Assembly (NCBI GenBank): GCA_030602105.1
Contig: JAUWAK010000020.1
Location: forward strand, 1 to 13,945
Source of the DNA: Candidatus Aerophobota bacterium
GTDB taxonomy: Bacteria > Aerophobota > Aerophobia > Aerophobales > AE-B3A
Length of the DNA: 13,945 nucleotides
Direction of reading: 5' to 3'
Shown: piece after piece, positions 1 through 7,386 of the stretch
Layout of the letters: each line of letters starts with the position of its first letter
Numbering within the stretch: position 1 is the stretch's first letter
The notes under the pieces: model-generated
Databases searched by the model: none
The model's input: the letters and a program-made list of their open reading frames with translations, nothing else
Told to the model about the DNA's origin: nothing
Translations under genes and position numbers: made by a program

Positions 1-207
1 ACCAAGGAAGGCTATTTTTTTTCTGGCTTCCTGCACCCTATTTTCTCCGATTATGCTAACTCCTGCCTCCATGGCTTCTTTTATTTCATCAATCCCCCTA
101 TTTTTGGTAGCCGCAACGATAGCAACCTCCTCAGGGGGACGGGCTGCCTTCGCCGCAGACTCGGCAATCCTCATCTTAATCTTCTCCACATTGGAAGCTA
201 TGCTCAT
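1..207 (-). CDS. yggS: YggS/PROSC-family PLP homeostasis protein, N-terminal part
   Basis: This is the first 69 codons of a gene that runs off the left edge. The ATG is at 207-205 on the minus strand and the frame is open to base 1. The protein begins MSIASNVEKI. It carries ATKNR around residues 33-37, where K35 matches the PLP-binding lysine of the family (E. coli YggS has a similar AVSKTKP-type motif), and GENRVQEA just before the edge, which is a family hallmark. Members bind pyridoxal phosphate in the cytoplasm and buffer PLP and amino/keto acid pools; they have no known enzyme activity. The ribosome site is poor (AAGAAAAAAA before the ATG). A well-formed promoter lies upstream at 277-250. 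The gene is divergent from the catabolic genes and is probably housekeeping. The family call rests on the lysine and GENRVQEA motifs. Confidence 0.9.
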   Translation of the reverse strand, partial: MSIASNVEKIKMRIAESAAKAARPPEEVAIVAATKNRGIDEIKEAMEAGVSIIGENRVQEARKKIAFLG

Positions 208-249
208 TTTTTTTCTTGATAAGGAAGAAAAGACAACCCCTGTCAGTTC

Positions 250-277
250 ACTATAATGCAAAGCCCGAAATTGTCAA
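250..277 (-). promoter_or_regulatory. Sigma70-type promoter for the yggS-like gene
   Basis: On the minus strand, TTGACA (277-272, a perfect -35) is followed after 16 nt by TATAGT (255-250, five of six matches to the -10 consensus). Transcription would start near 243, giving a leader of about 36 nt before the ATG at 207. The position and orientation suit the yggS-like gene. The call comes from hexamer matches only. Confidence 0.55.
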
Positions 278-320
278 TCATCGTCCTGGCTATACTTTCG
301 TGTCATTTGCCTTCTCAAAG

Positions 321-349
321 TTGCTTCGTATTATCTATGTCTGTATAAT
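321..349 (+). promoter_or_regulatory. Candidate sigma70-type promoter upstream of the HAD gene
   Basis: TTGCTT (321-326, three of six to the -35 consensus) and a perfect TATAAT (344-349) are 17 nt apart on the plus strand. Transcription would start near 356, leaving about 108 nt of leader before the GTG at 464. Together with the minus-strand promoter at 277-250, this makes the 208-463 gap a divergent promoter region. I saw no riboswitch consensus in the leader. Confidence 0.45.
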
Positions 350-463
350 TGCACTGAGAAAAATCTTCTTTGCTTTCTAACTAGGTATGGGCTCTATTTT
401 TCGGTGTGTGAGCCTGAGGCAGTTCACTAGAGTCAGCTAAGCTCAGTAGGGTAGGGGATAAAA

Positions 464-1048
464 GTGAGATCTAGCTTTCCTAAAGGTATAATTTTCGATC
501 TTGACGGAGTGATAATAAAGTCTTCTCTTGATTTTGGGCTAATTGCCAAAGAAATCTTCGGTTCATCCTCCAAGAAGCCTGTTCTGGAGAAGATTGAGGA
601 GCTATCCAGTCCTGCTGAAAAGAAGAAGGCCTTCAAGATTCTTGAAAAGCATGAGAAAAGAGCTGCTCTTCAGGCCCAGCTCAATCCTGGCATCAAGCAA
701 CTTCTTGGACTTGTGAGACAAAGAGGAATGAAAACAGCCATCGTTACTCGAAACAGCCAGAATTCGGTAGGAATTATCCTGGAGAAATTCCGTCTTCAAA
801 TTGAGTGTGTAGTTACTCGGGAAGGTATCCCTCCCAAGCCTTCCAAAGAACCGGTGCTCAGGGCTTGTGAGTGTATGAAACTCAGTCCTTATGAGGTCGT
901 TTTTCTAGGTGACTACGAGTTCGACATGCTGGCAGGAAAAAGAGCAGGGGTAGGGACCATTCTTTTGAGAAGCGGCAAACAGTCCACGTCGGAGAACGCA
1001 GATCTAGAAATAGACTCCATTGCGGAGCTTGCAAGGACCTTATTTTAG
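464..1048 (+). CDS. HAD-superfamily hydrolase (phosphatase-like)
   Basis: This 194-residue cytoplasmic protein has all the haloacid dehalogenase motifs. Motif I is FDLDGV (11-16, nucleophile D12, acid/base D14). Motif II is the threonine in IVTRNS (T95). The motif III lysine is probably K125 or K128, in PPKPSKEP. Motif IV is LGDYEFDMLAG (148-158, metal-binding D150 and D154). The short helical cap between motifs I and II and the overall length suit the small phosphoglycolate phosphatase/PGMB-like group. The physiological phosphoester cannot be told from sequence. The start is GTG at 464: an in-frame TAG lies at 452-454 and no other start codon lies between, so the start is well fixed; GGGG at 454-457 may serve as a weak ribosome site. 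It is the first gene of the plus-strand run, and the next gene starts 22 bp after its TAG, so the two are probably co-transcribed. Confidence 0.85.
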   Translation: MRSSFPKGIIFDLDGVIIKSSLDFGLIAKEIFGSSSKKPVLEKIEELSSPAEKKKAFKILEKHEKRAALQAQLNPGIKQLLGLVRQRGMKTAIVTRNSQNSVGIILEKFRLQIECVVTREGIPPKPSKEPVLRACECMKLSPYEVVFLGDYEFDMLAGKRAGVGTILLRSGKQSTSENADLEIDSIAELARTLF

Positions 1049-1070
1049 GATTTCCTCTCCGGGGAGAATA

Positions 1071-2243
1071 ATGAAATCGCAAGTAGCGCTGGTAAAAATA
1101 CATCCTCAGGCAATAGGATCTACGGTCCTGGAAGCAGTAAGGGAGTCAGTTGACCTTATTGGAGGGATAGAGAACTTCTGCCACAAGGATAATGAAGTCT
1201 TGATAAAGCCTAACATTTCAACTCTAGATAGTTTTCAGTGTACCAATCCCTTGGTCACCCGGGCAGTGGCCAAGATTTTCTCCGAGTATCATTGCACGGT
1301 ACTAATAGGCGAGGATCCGTCTATTCCCATTAAAGAGAATATTGCTTATAGGGAATACGGCTTGTATGAATTAGCCAAAAAGGCAAATGCAAAGGTAGTT
1401 AGTCTTCGCTATGGTCCTCACACCAGAGTAGAAGTTCCTGGGGGTGGTTACTTCTCAGAAATTGAGGTTTCCAGCATTGCCCAGGAGGCTGATCTTGTGG
1501 TGAGTGTCGCCACAATGAAATCCGCGAATATTACCACCGTAACTCTGGGACTCAAGAATCTAAAGGGGTTGGTAAGACCTTCATGGAAAAGGAAATTTCA
1601 CTGTGAGGGTCTAAACCAGGGTATCGTGGACCTCAATGCTGCAATAAGGCCGGGCCTCACTGTTATTGACGCAACCCTTGGGAAAGACTTGTCTGCATCT
1701 CCACGGGTGTCCTACCCTGTAGGTTTGATCATCGCAAGTGGTGACCCTGTAGCTGCAGATAGTGTCTGTGCAAGAGTTATGGGATTTAACCCTGAGAAAA
1801 TAGAGCATATTAGACTGGCCAAAGAAAAAGGGCTTGGTGTACTTGGCCTTGAGAATATTGAAATTAGGGGAGAAAAAATTGAGAATTGGACCGGTAGGTT
1901 CCCCTTTTCTCCACCCAAAGATCCTTTCAAGCTTGCAGAAAAAAGTGGAGGAAGGATAAGAATCATCCAGGGAAATCCCTGCAGTGTCTGTTTGAATGAG
2001 CTAGGTCAAAGTCTTGCTTCGCAGGAAGATCACTTGCACGCCTTTAGAGATGTAACAATTCTGGTAGGCCCTGAGGCAAAGCCATGCCTCTCTTCAGGAT
2101 ACACTATCCTTTTTGGCAAGTGCCTCAAAAAGCACAAAGACAAAGGTATCTATGTAGCCGGTTGTCCCCCCCACGAGTATGAACCCCTGAAGATAGATTC
2201 TCTGAAAAAAGTTTTGGCCAAAATTTTGGAGAAACGGGGCTAA
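1071..2243 (+). CDS. DUF362-domain protein with C-terminal cysteines
   Basis: This 390-residue protein matches the DUF362 family, whose function is unsettled. Visible hallmarks are LIKPN (44-48), the MKSANITTVTLGLKNLKG segment (149-166), VIDA (198-201) and SGDPVAAD (223-230). The C-terminal third carries cysteines at 304, 307 (NPCSVC), 339, 351 and 365 (AGCPPHE). They could bind an Fe-S cluster, but they do not form a standard ferredoxin CxxCxxCxxxC motif. No signal peptide or membrane segment is seen. I chose the ATG at 1071 because GGGGAG (1061-1066) is well spaced before it; the same frame extends up to a TTG at 1020, but that would overlap the HAD gene and has no ribosome site. Many DUF362 proteins are found in anaerobes beside redox enzymes. 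The role here is unknown; linkage to the HAD gene suggests one transcript. Confidence 0.8.
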   Translation: MKSQVALVKIHPQAIGSTVLEAVRESVDLIGGIENFCHKDNEVLIKPNISTLDSFQCTNPLVTRAVAKIFSEYHCTVLIGEDPSIPIKENIAYREYGLYELAKKANAKVVSLRYGPHTRVEVPGGGYFSEIEVSSIAQEADLVVSVATMKSANITTVTLGLKNLKGLVRPSWKRKFHCEGLNQGIVDLNAAIRPGLTVIDATLGKDLSASPRVSYPVGLIIASGDPVAADSVCARVMGFNPEKIEHIRLAKEKGLGVLGLENIEIRGEKIENWTGRFPFSPPKDPFKLAEKSGGRIRIIQGNPCSVCLNELGQSLASQEDHLHAFRDVTILVGPEAKPCLSSGYTILFGKCLKKHKDKGIYVAGCPPHEYEPLKIDSLKKVLAKILEKRG

Positions 2244-2450
2244 AACGCGGGGATCAGGCTGGATAAGTGATGCCAACAGTAAAGAGCGAGCAGCTGAATC
2301 AGGAAGATCACCTCCAAGGGAAATTTCAAGTTGAATCGCTGTTCTGCGGGCAGGATTATTAGGGGTTTGATTTGACTTCTCCAGAGGGCTATGGTAAGCT
2401 GGCCTCAGAGACACAGGGGACAAGGAATTTGTGAATAAGGAGATACTCGA
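2244..2450. other. Intergenic gap with weak promoter candidate
   Basis: These 207 bp between the DUF362 and aldehyde dehydrogenase genes contain no convincing ORF. A possible plus-strand promoter is TTGACT (2372-2377), 17 nt, then TAAGCT (2395-2400); the -35 is good but the -10 is poor. AAGGAG at 2438-2443 is the ribosome site of the next gene. No hairpin with a T-tract follows the DUF362 gene, so read-through is possible. Confidence 0.3.
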
Positions 2451-3941
2451 ATGTCTTTCCAACATTCAGACCGATGGAAAATGCTAATTGGAGGAAAATG
2501 GGTGGAGGCAGAAAACGGGGAAGTTTTTGAGGACATAAGTTCCATAGATGGTACACTCTTGTGGACAGTGCCCAAAGGAACCAGGGGGGATGCAAAGAGA
2601 GCAATTGAAGCAGCAACAGAGGCAAAGAAGGTTCTGGCGGATATGACGCCAATGGAAAGAGCGCGGTTTTTGTATAAAGCGGCTGACGAAATTGAAGCTC
2701 GAACGGACGAGCTGGCTGAAATAGTAACCAAAGAGATGGGTAAGCCCATCACCCAGGCAAAACATGACCTGGGCCGGACCGTTGCCATATGTAGATCTTT
2801 CGCGGAAGAGTCACGTAGAATACTGGGAGAGGTTCTTCCTTCCGAGAATAAGGGTGTTTGGTCGTTAGTCATCCGGATTCCAAGAGGAGTAGTGGCAGCT
2901 ATAGCTCCCTGGAACTATCCATATCTTCTCTCAGTGAACAAGGTAGCTGCAGCAATAATTACCGGCAATACCGTGGTACTAAAACCATCCAGTGATACTC
3001 CAATTACAGGGATCAAATTTGGTGAGATTTTTACTGAAGCAGGCCTGCCTGCGGGGGCAATTAATGTGGTCACCGGGCCAGGTCCTGTAGTGGGCGACGA
3101 ATTGGTAAGAAATCCAGGTACAAATGTGATCAGTCACACCGGGGAATGTGCCACTGGAAAGGAAATAGTCGAAAAAACTGGTAGATTATTCAAAAAAATA
3201 TGCCTCGAGTTAGGAGGAAAAGCTCCATTTATGGTCCTTAAGGATGGAGATGTAGATCAGGCAGTTAGATCCGCTCTGTGGGCTACGTTTGCTGGTGTTG
3301 GACAGGCCTGCATTGCGGTGGATAGAATCTTGCTGGCTGAGGAAGTGGCAGATGAGTTTATCCAAAAATTTGTTGAAGCTGCCTCCACTCTTGTCATAGG
3401 TAATCCTCTTCAGCCCGAGACACAGATAGGGCCACTGGTAAACAAAAGACAGCGTGACCATGTGGAAAGGCTAGTTGAGGATGCGCTCGACAAAGGAGCC
3501 CAGCTTAAGCTGGGAGGGAACCGGGTAACCGAAAATGTCCCCCAGGGTGGATTTTATTACCAGCCCACTATTCTGACAGATGCTACCCAAGAGATGAAAA
3601 TAATGCAGGATGAGATCTTTGGACCGGCAGTTGCAATCGTGGTTTGCAAAGGTGTTGATGAAATGGTGGATATAGCAAACAATGTAAAATATGGTTTAGG
3701 CTCTTCAGTGTGGACCAAGGATCTGAATGTAGCTCTGGATGTAGCTAAGAGGCTGGAGTTCGGGGGAGTGAGGATAAACGAGAGTCCCTTCTATGACGAA
3801 CCGCATGGTCCTCACGGAGGGATAAAGGAGAGTGGTATGGGACGAGAAGGGGGCCGTTATTCGATCGAAGATTATATGGACTATAAGTGGATAACCATTC
3901 ATACCATACCCAGGAAATATCCTTTTGACCCCGGTCATTAG
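2451..3941 (+). CDS. NAD(P)-dependent aldehyde dehydrogenase
   Basis: This 496-residue enzyme oxidises an aldehyde to a carboxylic acid with NAD(P)+ in the cytoplasm. Its length is normal for the ALDH superfamily. Visible motifs are APWNYP (152-157, oxyanion N155), KPSSDTP (178-184, cofactor lysine K178), LELGGKAP (252-259, general base E253), GQACIAVDR (284-292, catalytic C287) and EIFGP (388-392). The glycine-rich loop reads HTGECATGKE (229-238), with E232 where FTGS is usual. The C-terminal segment PHGPHGGIKESGMGREGG resembles the lactaldehyde, succinate-semialdehyde and glyceraldehyde-type branches, so the substrate is uncertain. The start is ATG 2451 with AAGGAG eight nucleotides upstream. 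It ends with TAG. Proximity to a methyltransferase module makes an aldehyde from an amino-alcohol or betaine pathway possible, but that is inference from context. Confidence 0.93.
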   Translation: MSFQHSDRWKMLIGGKWVEAENGEVFEDISSIDGTLLWTVPKGTRGDAKRAIEAATEAKKVLADMTPMERARFLYKAADEIEARTDELAEIVTKEMGKPITQAKHDLGRTVAICRSFAEESRRILGEVLPSENKGVWSLVIRIPRGVVAAIAPWNYPYLLSVNKVAAAIITGNTVVLKPSSDTPITGIKFGEIFTEAGLPAGAINVVTGPGPVVGDELVRNPGTNVISHTGECATGKEIVEKTGRLFKKICLELGGKAPFMVLKDGDVDQAVRSALWATFAGVGQACIAVDRILLAEEVADEFIQKFVEAASTLVIGNPLQPETQIGPLVNKRQRDHVERLVEDALDKGAQLKLGGNRVTENVPQGGFYYQPTILTDATQEMKIMQDEIFGPAVAIVVCKGVDEMVDIANNVKYGLGSSVWTKDLNVALDVAKRLEFGGVRINESPFYDEPHGPHGGIKESGMGREGGRYSIEDYMDYKWITIHTIPRKYPFDPGH

Positions 3942-4188
3942 CTACATCATTGGAAGTATCAAAGAATTTCCTGGACCTGGTCTCGTTTGAGGCAAGATCT
4001 TGGAAACAATTATAGAACTGGGGGTGGTTATCATGGACACAAACTAAGGGGTAACTGCATGAGGCAACCGGGGGAGTTATGAGAAAATCATAGGGAGAGA
4101 AGACCCACAGTGGGTGTAATATGACAGAGGCGCAGCGGGTTGTTTGTAAGCAGTCAGATCGGTAAGAAGCCATAAAGGAGGCTAGTAT
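3942..4188. other. Intergenic leader of the ABC importer genes
   Basis: No credible gene lies in these 247 bp. A possible plus-strand promoter is TTGAGG (3987-3992), an 18-nt spacer, then TATAGA (4011-4016), which would give a leader of about 165 nt. A 13-nt perfect palindrome lies inside it at 4103-4115. A strong ribosome site, AAAGGAG (4174-4180), precedes the ATG at 4189. The promoter is a weak candidate (eight of twelve consensus bases). Confidence 0.3.
4103..4115. promoter_or_regulatory. Palindrome ACCCACAGTGGGT, possible operator
   Basis: Six-base arms (ACCCAC / GTGGGT) flank one central base, 73 bp before the binding-protein start codon and downstream of the candidate promoter. A symmetric site of this kind in a leader could bind a dimeric repressor. 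No regulator gene lies in the window, and I know of no family consensus that it matches. Confidence 0.25.
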
Positions 4189-5394
4189 ATGCGTTCAAGA
4201 ATTATTCCGATCATTTTGCTGACTCTTTTTGTGTTGGGGACCATTGTATTTGGTGCAAGCTGTGAAACCAAGGAGCCAATTGTTTTTGGCGGGGCGCTCC
4301 CTCTTACGGGCTGGGGAGCGGATGGAGGTGAGTACAACCGTCGAGGTTATATGGTGTGGGAAGATATGGTCAACGCTGCCGGTGGCATCCTGGGTCGGCC
4401 GGTAAAGGTCATAATCTACGACGACAAATCAGACCCCACCGTAACGACCCGTCTGTATGAGAAGCTGGTCACACAAGACAAAGTGGATTTCCTCCTGTCT
4501 CCGTGGACCGACGATATGGTAATGGCCGCTACAACGGTGGGTGAGAAATACGGTAAAACAATAGTCGCAGGCGGAGCAACTTATCCGGCAATCTGGGAGC
4601 GCGGGTACAAGTATGTGACGGGCCTGCTTCCCAATTCCAAAGATTATTTGGGAGTGGGTATTCGCTTCTTCTCGGGCCTAAAAACAGTTGCGCTGCTTAA
4701 CCTGGACCTCACCTTCACTACCGGATTTGCAGATGCTGCTGAATGGAATTTCCCGAGAGAAGGCATGACCTTGGTGCTTCCTCGTCAAACATATACTGGA
4801 GACACCACGGATCTTACCGCACCTCTCATGAAAATCAAAGCGAAGAACCCGGACTTCATAGTAGCCTGTACCGGCGGCGCAGAAGACGCTACTATGATAC
4901 TAAGGCAGGCTAAGGAGATTGGTCTCAATCCCAAGGCTTGGTGGTTCACCATCGCACCGGTCATACCGGAATATATAGAGGTGTTAGGGGAGGATGCCGA
5001 ATATACACTGGGATGTTCAGAATGGGAACCTGAGCTGCCCGATACCATTGAGGACTTCAGTATCCGTGCTGCGTTCAACCAGCGACACCGTGAAATGTTT
5101 GGGGGGGAGGACCCAGTTGAAGATGCTGCCACGACCTTTGGAGTTGGTCAGATAATGCAACTGGCAATCGAAAAAGTTGGTGAGCTCGACGATGAGAAGA
5201 TAAATGAGGCTCTTCATGAGCTGGATACCTCGACGGTATTCGGTTATTATAGAGTCGATGAGGCGGGAAAGCAAAAGGGTAAGGTGATGTACGTTATCCA
5301 AGTCCAAAATGGAGTGCGCGAAACCCTGTGGCCATTCAAAGCAGCTACCTCTGTACTGAGATTCCCCACCCCACCCTGGGATAAGAGGGACTAG
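4189..5394 (+). CDS. HAAT-type ABC transporter substrate-binding protein
   Basis: This 401-residue exported receptor captures the transported solute and delivers it to the permeases encoded downstream. The N-terminus is basic, then hydrophobic (residues 5-22), and ends at FGASC (C25). The cysteine suggests a lipoprotein, although the lipobox lacks the usual leucine. The mature part starts IVFGGALPLTG and includes NAAGGILGRPVKVIIYDD (62-79), typical of Peripla_BP_6/LivJ-like proteins, with Leu/Ile/Val-type two-lobed architecture. Aromatic residues are frequent near expected ligand loops: W42, W106, Y132, W136, W251, W252 and W279. The start is ATG 4189, after a strong AAAGGAG. The family binds amino acids, amides, urea and other small polar solutes, so the ligand is not fixed by homology. 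A hairpin follows the gene, which may let it be expressed above the permease genes. Confidence 0.92.
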   Translation: MRSRIIPIILLTLFVLGTIVFGASCETKEPIVFGGALPLTGWGADGGEYNRRGYMVWEDMVNAAGGILGRPVKVIIYDDKSDPTVTTRLYEKLVTQDKVDFLLSPWTDDMVMAATTVGEKYGKTIVAGGATYPAIWERGYKYVTGLLPNSKDYLGVGIRFFSGLKTVALLNLDLTFTTGFADAAEWNFPREGMTLVLPRQTYTGDTTDLTAPLMKIKAKNPDFIVACTGGAEDATMILRQAKEIGLNPKAWWFTIAPVIPEYIEVLGEDAEYTLGCSEWEPELPDTIEDFSIRAAFNQRHREMFGGEDPVEDAATTFGVGQIMQLAIEKVGELDDEKINEALHELDTSTVFGYYRVDEAGKQKGKVMYVIQVQNGVRETLWPFKAATSVLRFPTPPWDKRD

Positions 5395-5415
5395 AGCTTG
5401 GTATGATATCGGACG

Positions 5416-5456
5416 AGAGGACTGTGCCTTGTGGTCCTGTCTGGGCACAGTCCTCT
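5416..5456 (+). terminator. Strong hairpin after the binding-protein gene
   Basis: AGAGGACTGTGCC (5416-5428) pairs perfectly with GGCACAGTCCTCT (5444-5456) around a 15-nt loop. The stem is 13 bp and GC-rich, and is followed by TCTTCTTTC rather than a pure T-run. It lies 22 bp after the stop codon and 96 bp before livH. It could be a leaky terminator, or a structure that protects the 3' end of the binding-protein transcript. Either would give more receptor than membrane components, as is common in such operons. Confidence 0.65.
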
Positions 5457-5551
5457 TCTTTCAGCGTAGCATCAGGGTTTCTGGGAGCCATGAAAAATGA
5501 GGAAATCCTGGCTTAGCTTTAAGGGTAGAGCCGAAAGGAGGTCGTAGAGGA

Positions 5552-6403
5552 GTGTTTGAGGCCTGGGTGACAGTTTTAATAAGCGGATTGGCGATGGGAG
5601 CAATCTACGCTCTGGTAGCCGGGGGCCTAAATCTTACCTGGGGAGTCATGAACGTTGTCAATATGGCTCATGGTGTTTTTCTTATGCTGGGAGCATATAT
5701 CACGTTTATGGCGTGGAGCTACTGGGGAATCAACCCCCTCTTCACCATTTTCCTTTCCTTTCCCATCCTGTTCGCTCTGGGGGCACTGATTAACCGTTTT
5801 CTGGTAAGAAGGACGGTTGGACTTGCCTCAATGCTCCTTACCTTTGGAATCTTTATGGTGATAGAGAATCTCGCTGTAGTCGGGTTTGGTGGTATGTATC
5901 GAAGCGTCCGATTCTTTACCGGAAGCTATGATATTATGGGAGTATTTGTTTCAAAACCCAGGATCATAGCCGCTGGAATTGCTGTTGCAATGTCCCTTCT
6001 TACATATTGGTTCCTAAAAAAAACGAAGATCGGAGTGGCCATTAGGGCAATCAGCTTGGATCGGATGATGGCAGAACAGTGTGGTGTGAATACTAACCAG
6101 ATCTGCACCATAACTTTTGGAATTGGAGCTGCCCAGCCTGCCGTGGCAGGATCTCTCATGAGCCTGATTTTCGCATTCAATCCCATGCTGGGGCGAGTCT
6201 TTCTGGTGAAGGCGTTCGCAATTGTGGTGCTGGGAGGTATGGGAAACTTCTTGGGGGCTCTTATTGGGGGATTGACCATTGGACTGGTAGAGGCGGTAAT
6301 TGCTTTCTCCGGTAACCTTCATTTGTCTGAAGCTGCAGGATTCATAATTATTATTCTGATACTACTACTCAGACCATCGGGAATTATGGGAAGGAGACAA
6401 TGA
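5552..6403 (+). CDS. livH: LivH-type ABC permease
   Basis: This 283-residue integral membrane protein is one of the two transmembrane subunits of the HAAT importer. It is almost entirely hydrophobic, with about eight membrane segments. NLTWGVMNVVNMAHG (27-41) is the family's N-terminal signature. AIRAISLDRMMAEQCGVN (163-180) is the cytoplasmic coupling loop that contacts the ATPases. VVLGGMGNFLGALIGG (225-240) is the conserved C-terminal segment. Length is normal. The start is GTG 5552, with AAAGGAGG at 5534-5541 ten bases upstream; a second GTG at 5567 has no better site. The stop overlaps the next start as ATGA (6400-6403), which indicates translational coupling. Confidence 0.93.
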   Translation: MFEAWVTVLISGLAMGAIYALVAGGLNLTWGVMNVVNMAHGVFLMLGAYITFMAWSYWGINPLFTIFLSFPILFALGALINRFLVRRTVGLASMLLTFGIFMVIENLAVVGFGGMYRSVRFFTGSYDIMGVFVSKPRIIAAGIAVAMSLLTYWFLKKTKIGVAIRAISLDRMMAEQCGVNTNQICTITFGIGAAQPAVAGSLMSLIFAFNPMLGRVFLVKAFAIVVLGGMGNFLGALIGGLTIGLVEAVIAFSGNLHLSEAAGFIIIILILLLRPSGIMGRRQ

Positions 6404-7386
6404 TCAAGGATGTTGCTAGGAGTCTTTGGGCTCTTGGGTGGATGGGGGGTGGAGCTATTGCAGCCTTTGTTGTTCTCCTCCTGGTAGCCCCCTGGGTGGT
6501 TTCTCCATATGTGGTATCTCTTTTCATGGCCATGTTCATGTATATAGTAGTTTGCTCCAGTTGGAACATCATCTCGGGATTTACCGGGTACGTATCATTT
6601 GGACATGTGGTATTTTGGGGAGTCGGTGCATATGTTACCGCAGTGCTTGTGTGGAAATTTAACTATCCCTGGCCCCTCGCAGTCATGCTGGGCGGTGTGG
6701 GATCCGCCTTCCTGGCAACTATTGTGTCCTATCCCATCTTGAAACTTACCGGGATATACTTTGCCATCTCGATGTTGGCTCTGGCCGAGGCCATCAAGAT
6801 ACTGACATCCCACTTTAGGTCCGTGACAGGTGGTGGAGGGGGAATCTATCTGCGTCCTATGGCTTCTCTCAACATCCTGTATCTCATGATGGGATTCCTA
6901 GCTCTGGCGGTCGTCCTCGTATGTTATTCCATAACCCATACTAAATTTGGTCGATCTCTCCTCACTATAAGAGAGGATGAAACCGCTGCTGAGTCCCTCG
7001 GAATTAACATAACAAGACGAAAGATCCAGGCTCTTATACTTTCGGGACTGTTCCCGGGAATTGCCGGGGGAATATATGTTATGAATGTTTGTTTCATTGA
7101 TCCGGCAACAGCTTTCGATATATCTATTACAGTGAACATCATTTTGATGACGACATTTGGTGGTATCGGGACAATCATAGGACCTGTGCTCGGGCCAGTC
7201 GCTTTTACAGCTCTATCGGAGTTTCTGTGGGCAAGCTTTCCGTTTCTCCACAGGGCAATACTGGGAGCAATACTCATTGCAATGGTGATGGGCATGCCTA
7301 ACGGAATTATGCCCTTTATGGTGCGTTTCGCCCAGTGGGTGGGGATCCGCGAGTTCTTCTCGAGAAGAAGGGAGGCCTCGCAGTGA
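6400..7386 (+). CDS. livM: LivM-type ABC permease
   Basis: This 328-residue membrane protein is the second transmembrane subunit of the importer, pairing with LivH. Family marks are SGFTGYVSFGHVVFWGVGAY (59-78) and the coupling loop TIREDETAAESLGIN (189-203), followed by SGLFPGIAGG (215-224) and, nearer the C-terminus, TTFGGIGTIIGPVLG. Its length suits the shorter, non-E. coli LivM form. The start is ATG 6400, overlapping the livH stop by four bases, with AAGGAG at 6391-6396. It ends in TGA at 7384-7386, and the final A is the first base of the livG ATG. Confidence 0.93.
   Translation: MIKDVARSLWALGWMGGGAIAAFVVLLLVAPWVVSPYVVSLFMAMFMYIVVCSSWNIISGFTGYVSFGHVVFWGVGAYVTAVLVWKFNYPWPLAVMLGGVGSAFLATIVSYPILKLTGIYFAISMLALAEAIKILTSHFRSVTGGGGGIYLRPMASLNILYLMMGFLALAVVLVCYSITHTKFGRSLLTIREDETAAESLGINITRRKIQALILSGLFPGIAGGIYVMNVCFIDPATAFDISITVNIILMTTFGGIGTIIGPVLGPVAFTALSEFLWASFPFLHRAILGAILIAMVMGMPNGIMPFMVRFAQWVGIREFFSRRREASQ

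Noticed and set aside
53..256. Plus-strand ORF of 67 codons at the left edge
   Set aside because: It is the antisense of the yggS-like gene, whose minus-strand translation carries clear family motifs.
271..296. Plus-strand TTGTCA ... TATACT promoter
   Set aside because: The spacer is only 14 nt, too short for sigma70. The same bases read on the minus strand give the better TTGACA element of the yggS promoter.
208..463. Cobalamin riboswitch or other known riboswitch in the leaders (also checked 2244-2450, 3942-4188 and 10106-10256)
   Set aside because: A corrinoid system made this worth checking, but I could not find a recognisable B12-box-like segment or a long conserved fold. A covariance-model search would settle it.
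4122..4166. Fourteen-codon ORF (MTEAQRVVCKQSDR) before the binding-protein gene, as a leader peptide
   Set aside because: It has no repeated regulatory codons, no ribosome site worth noting and no attenuator hairpin next to it.
3745..4173. Minus-strand ORF of 142 codons across the gap before the binding-protein gene
   Set aside because: About half of it is antisense to the aldehyde dehydrogenase, the translation matches no family, and no ribosome site is seen.
5017..5448. Minus-strand ORF of 143 codons opposite the binding-protein 3' end
   Set aside because: It is antisense to a well-supported gene and runs through the hairpin; no recognisable domain.
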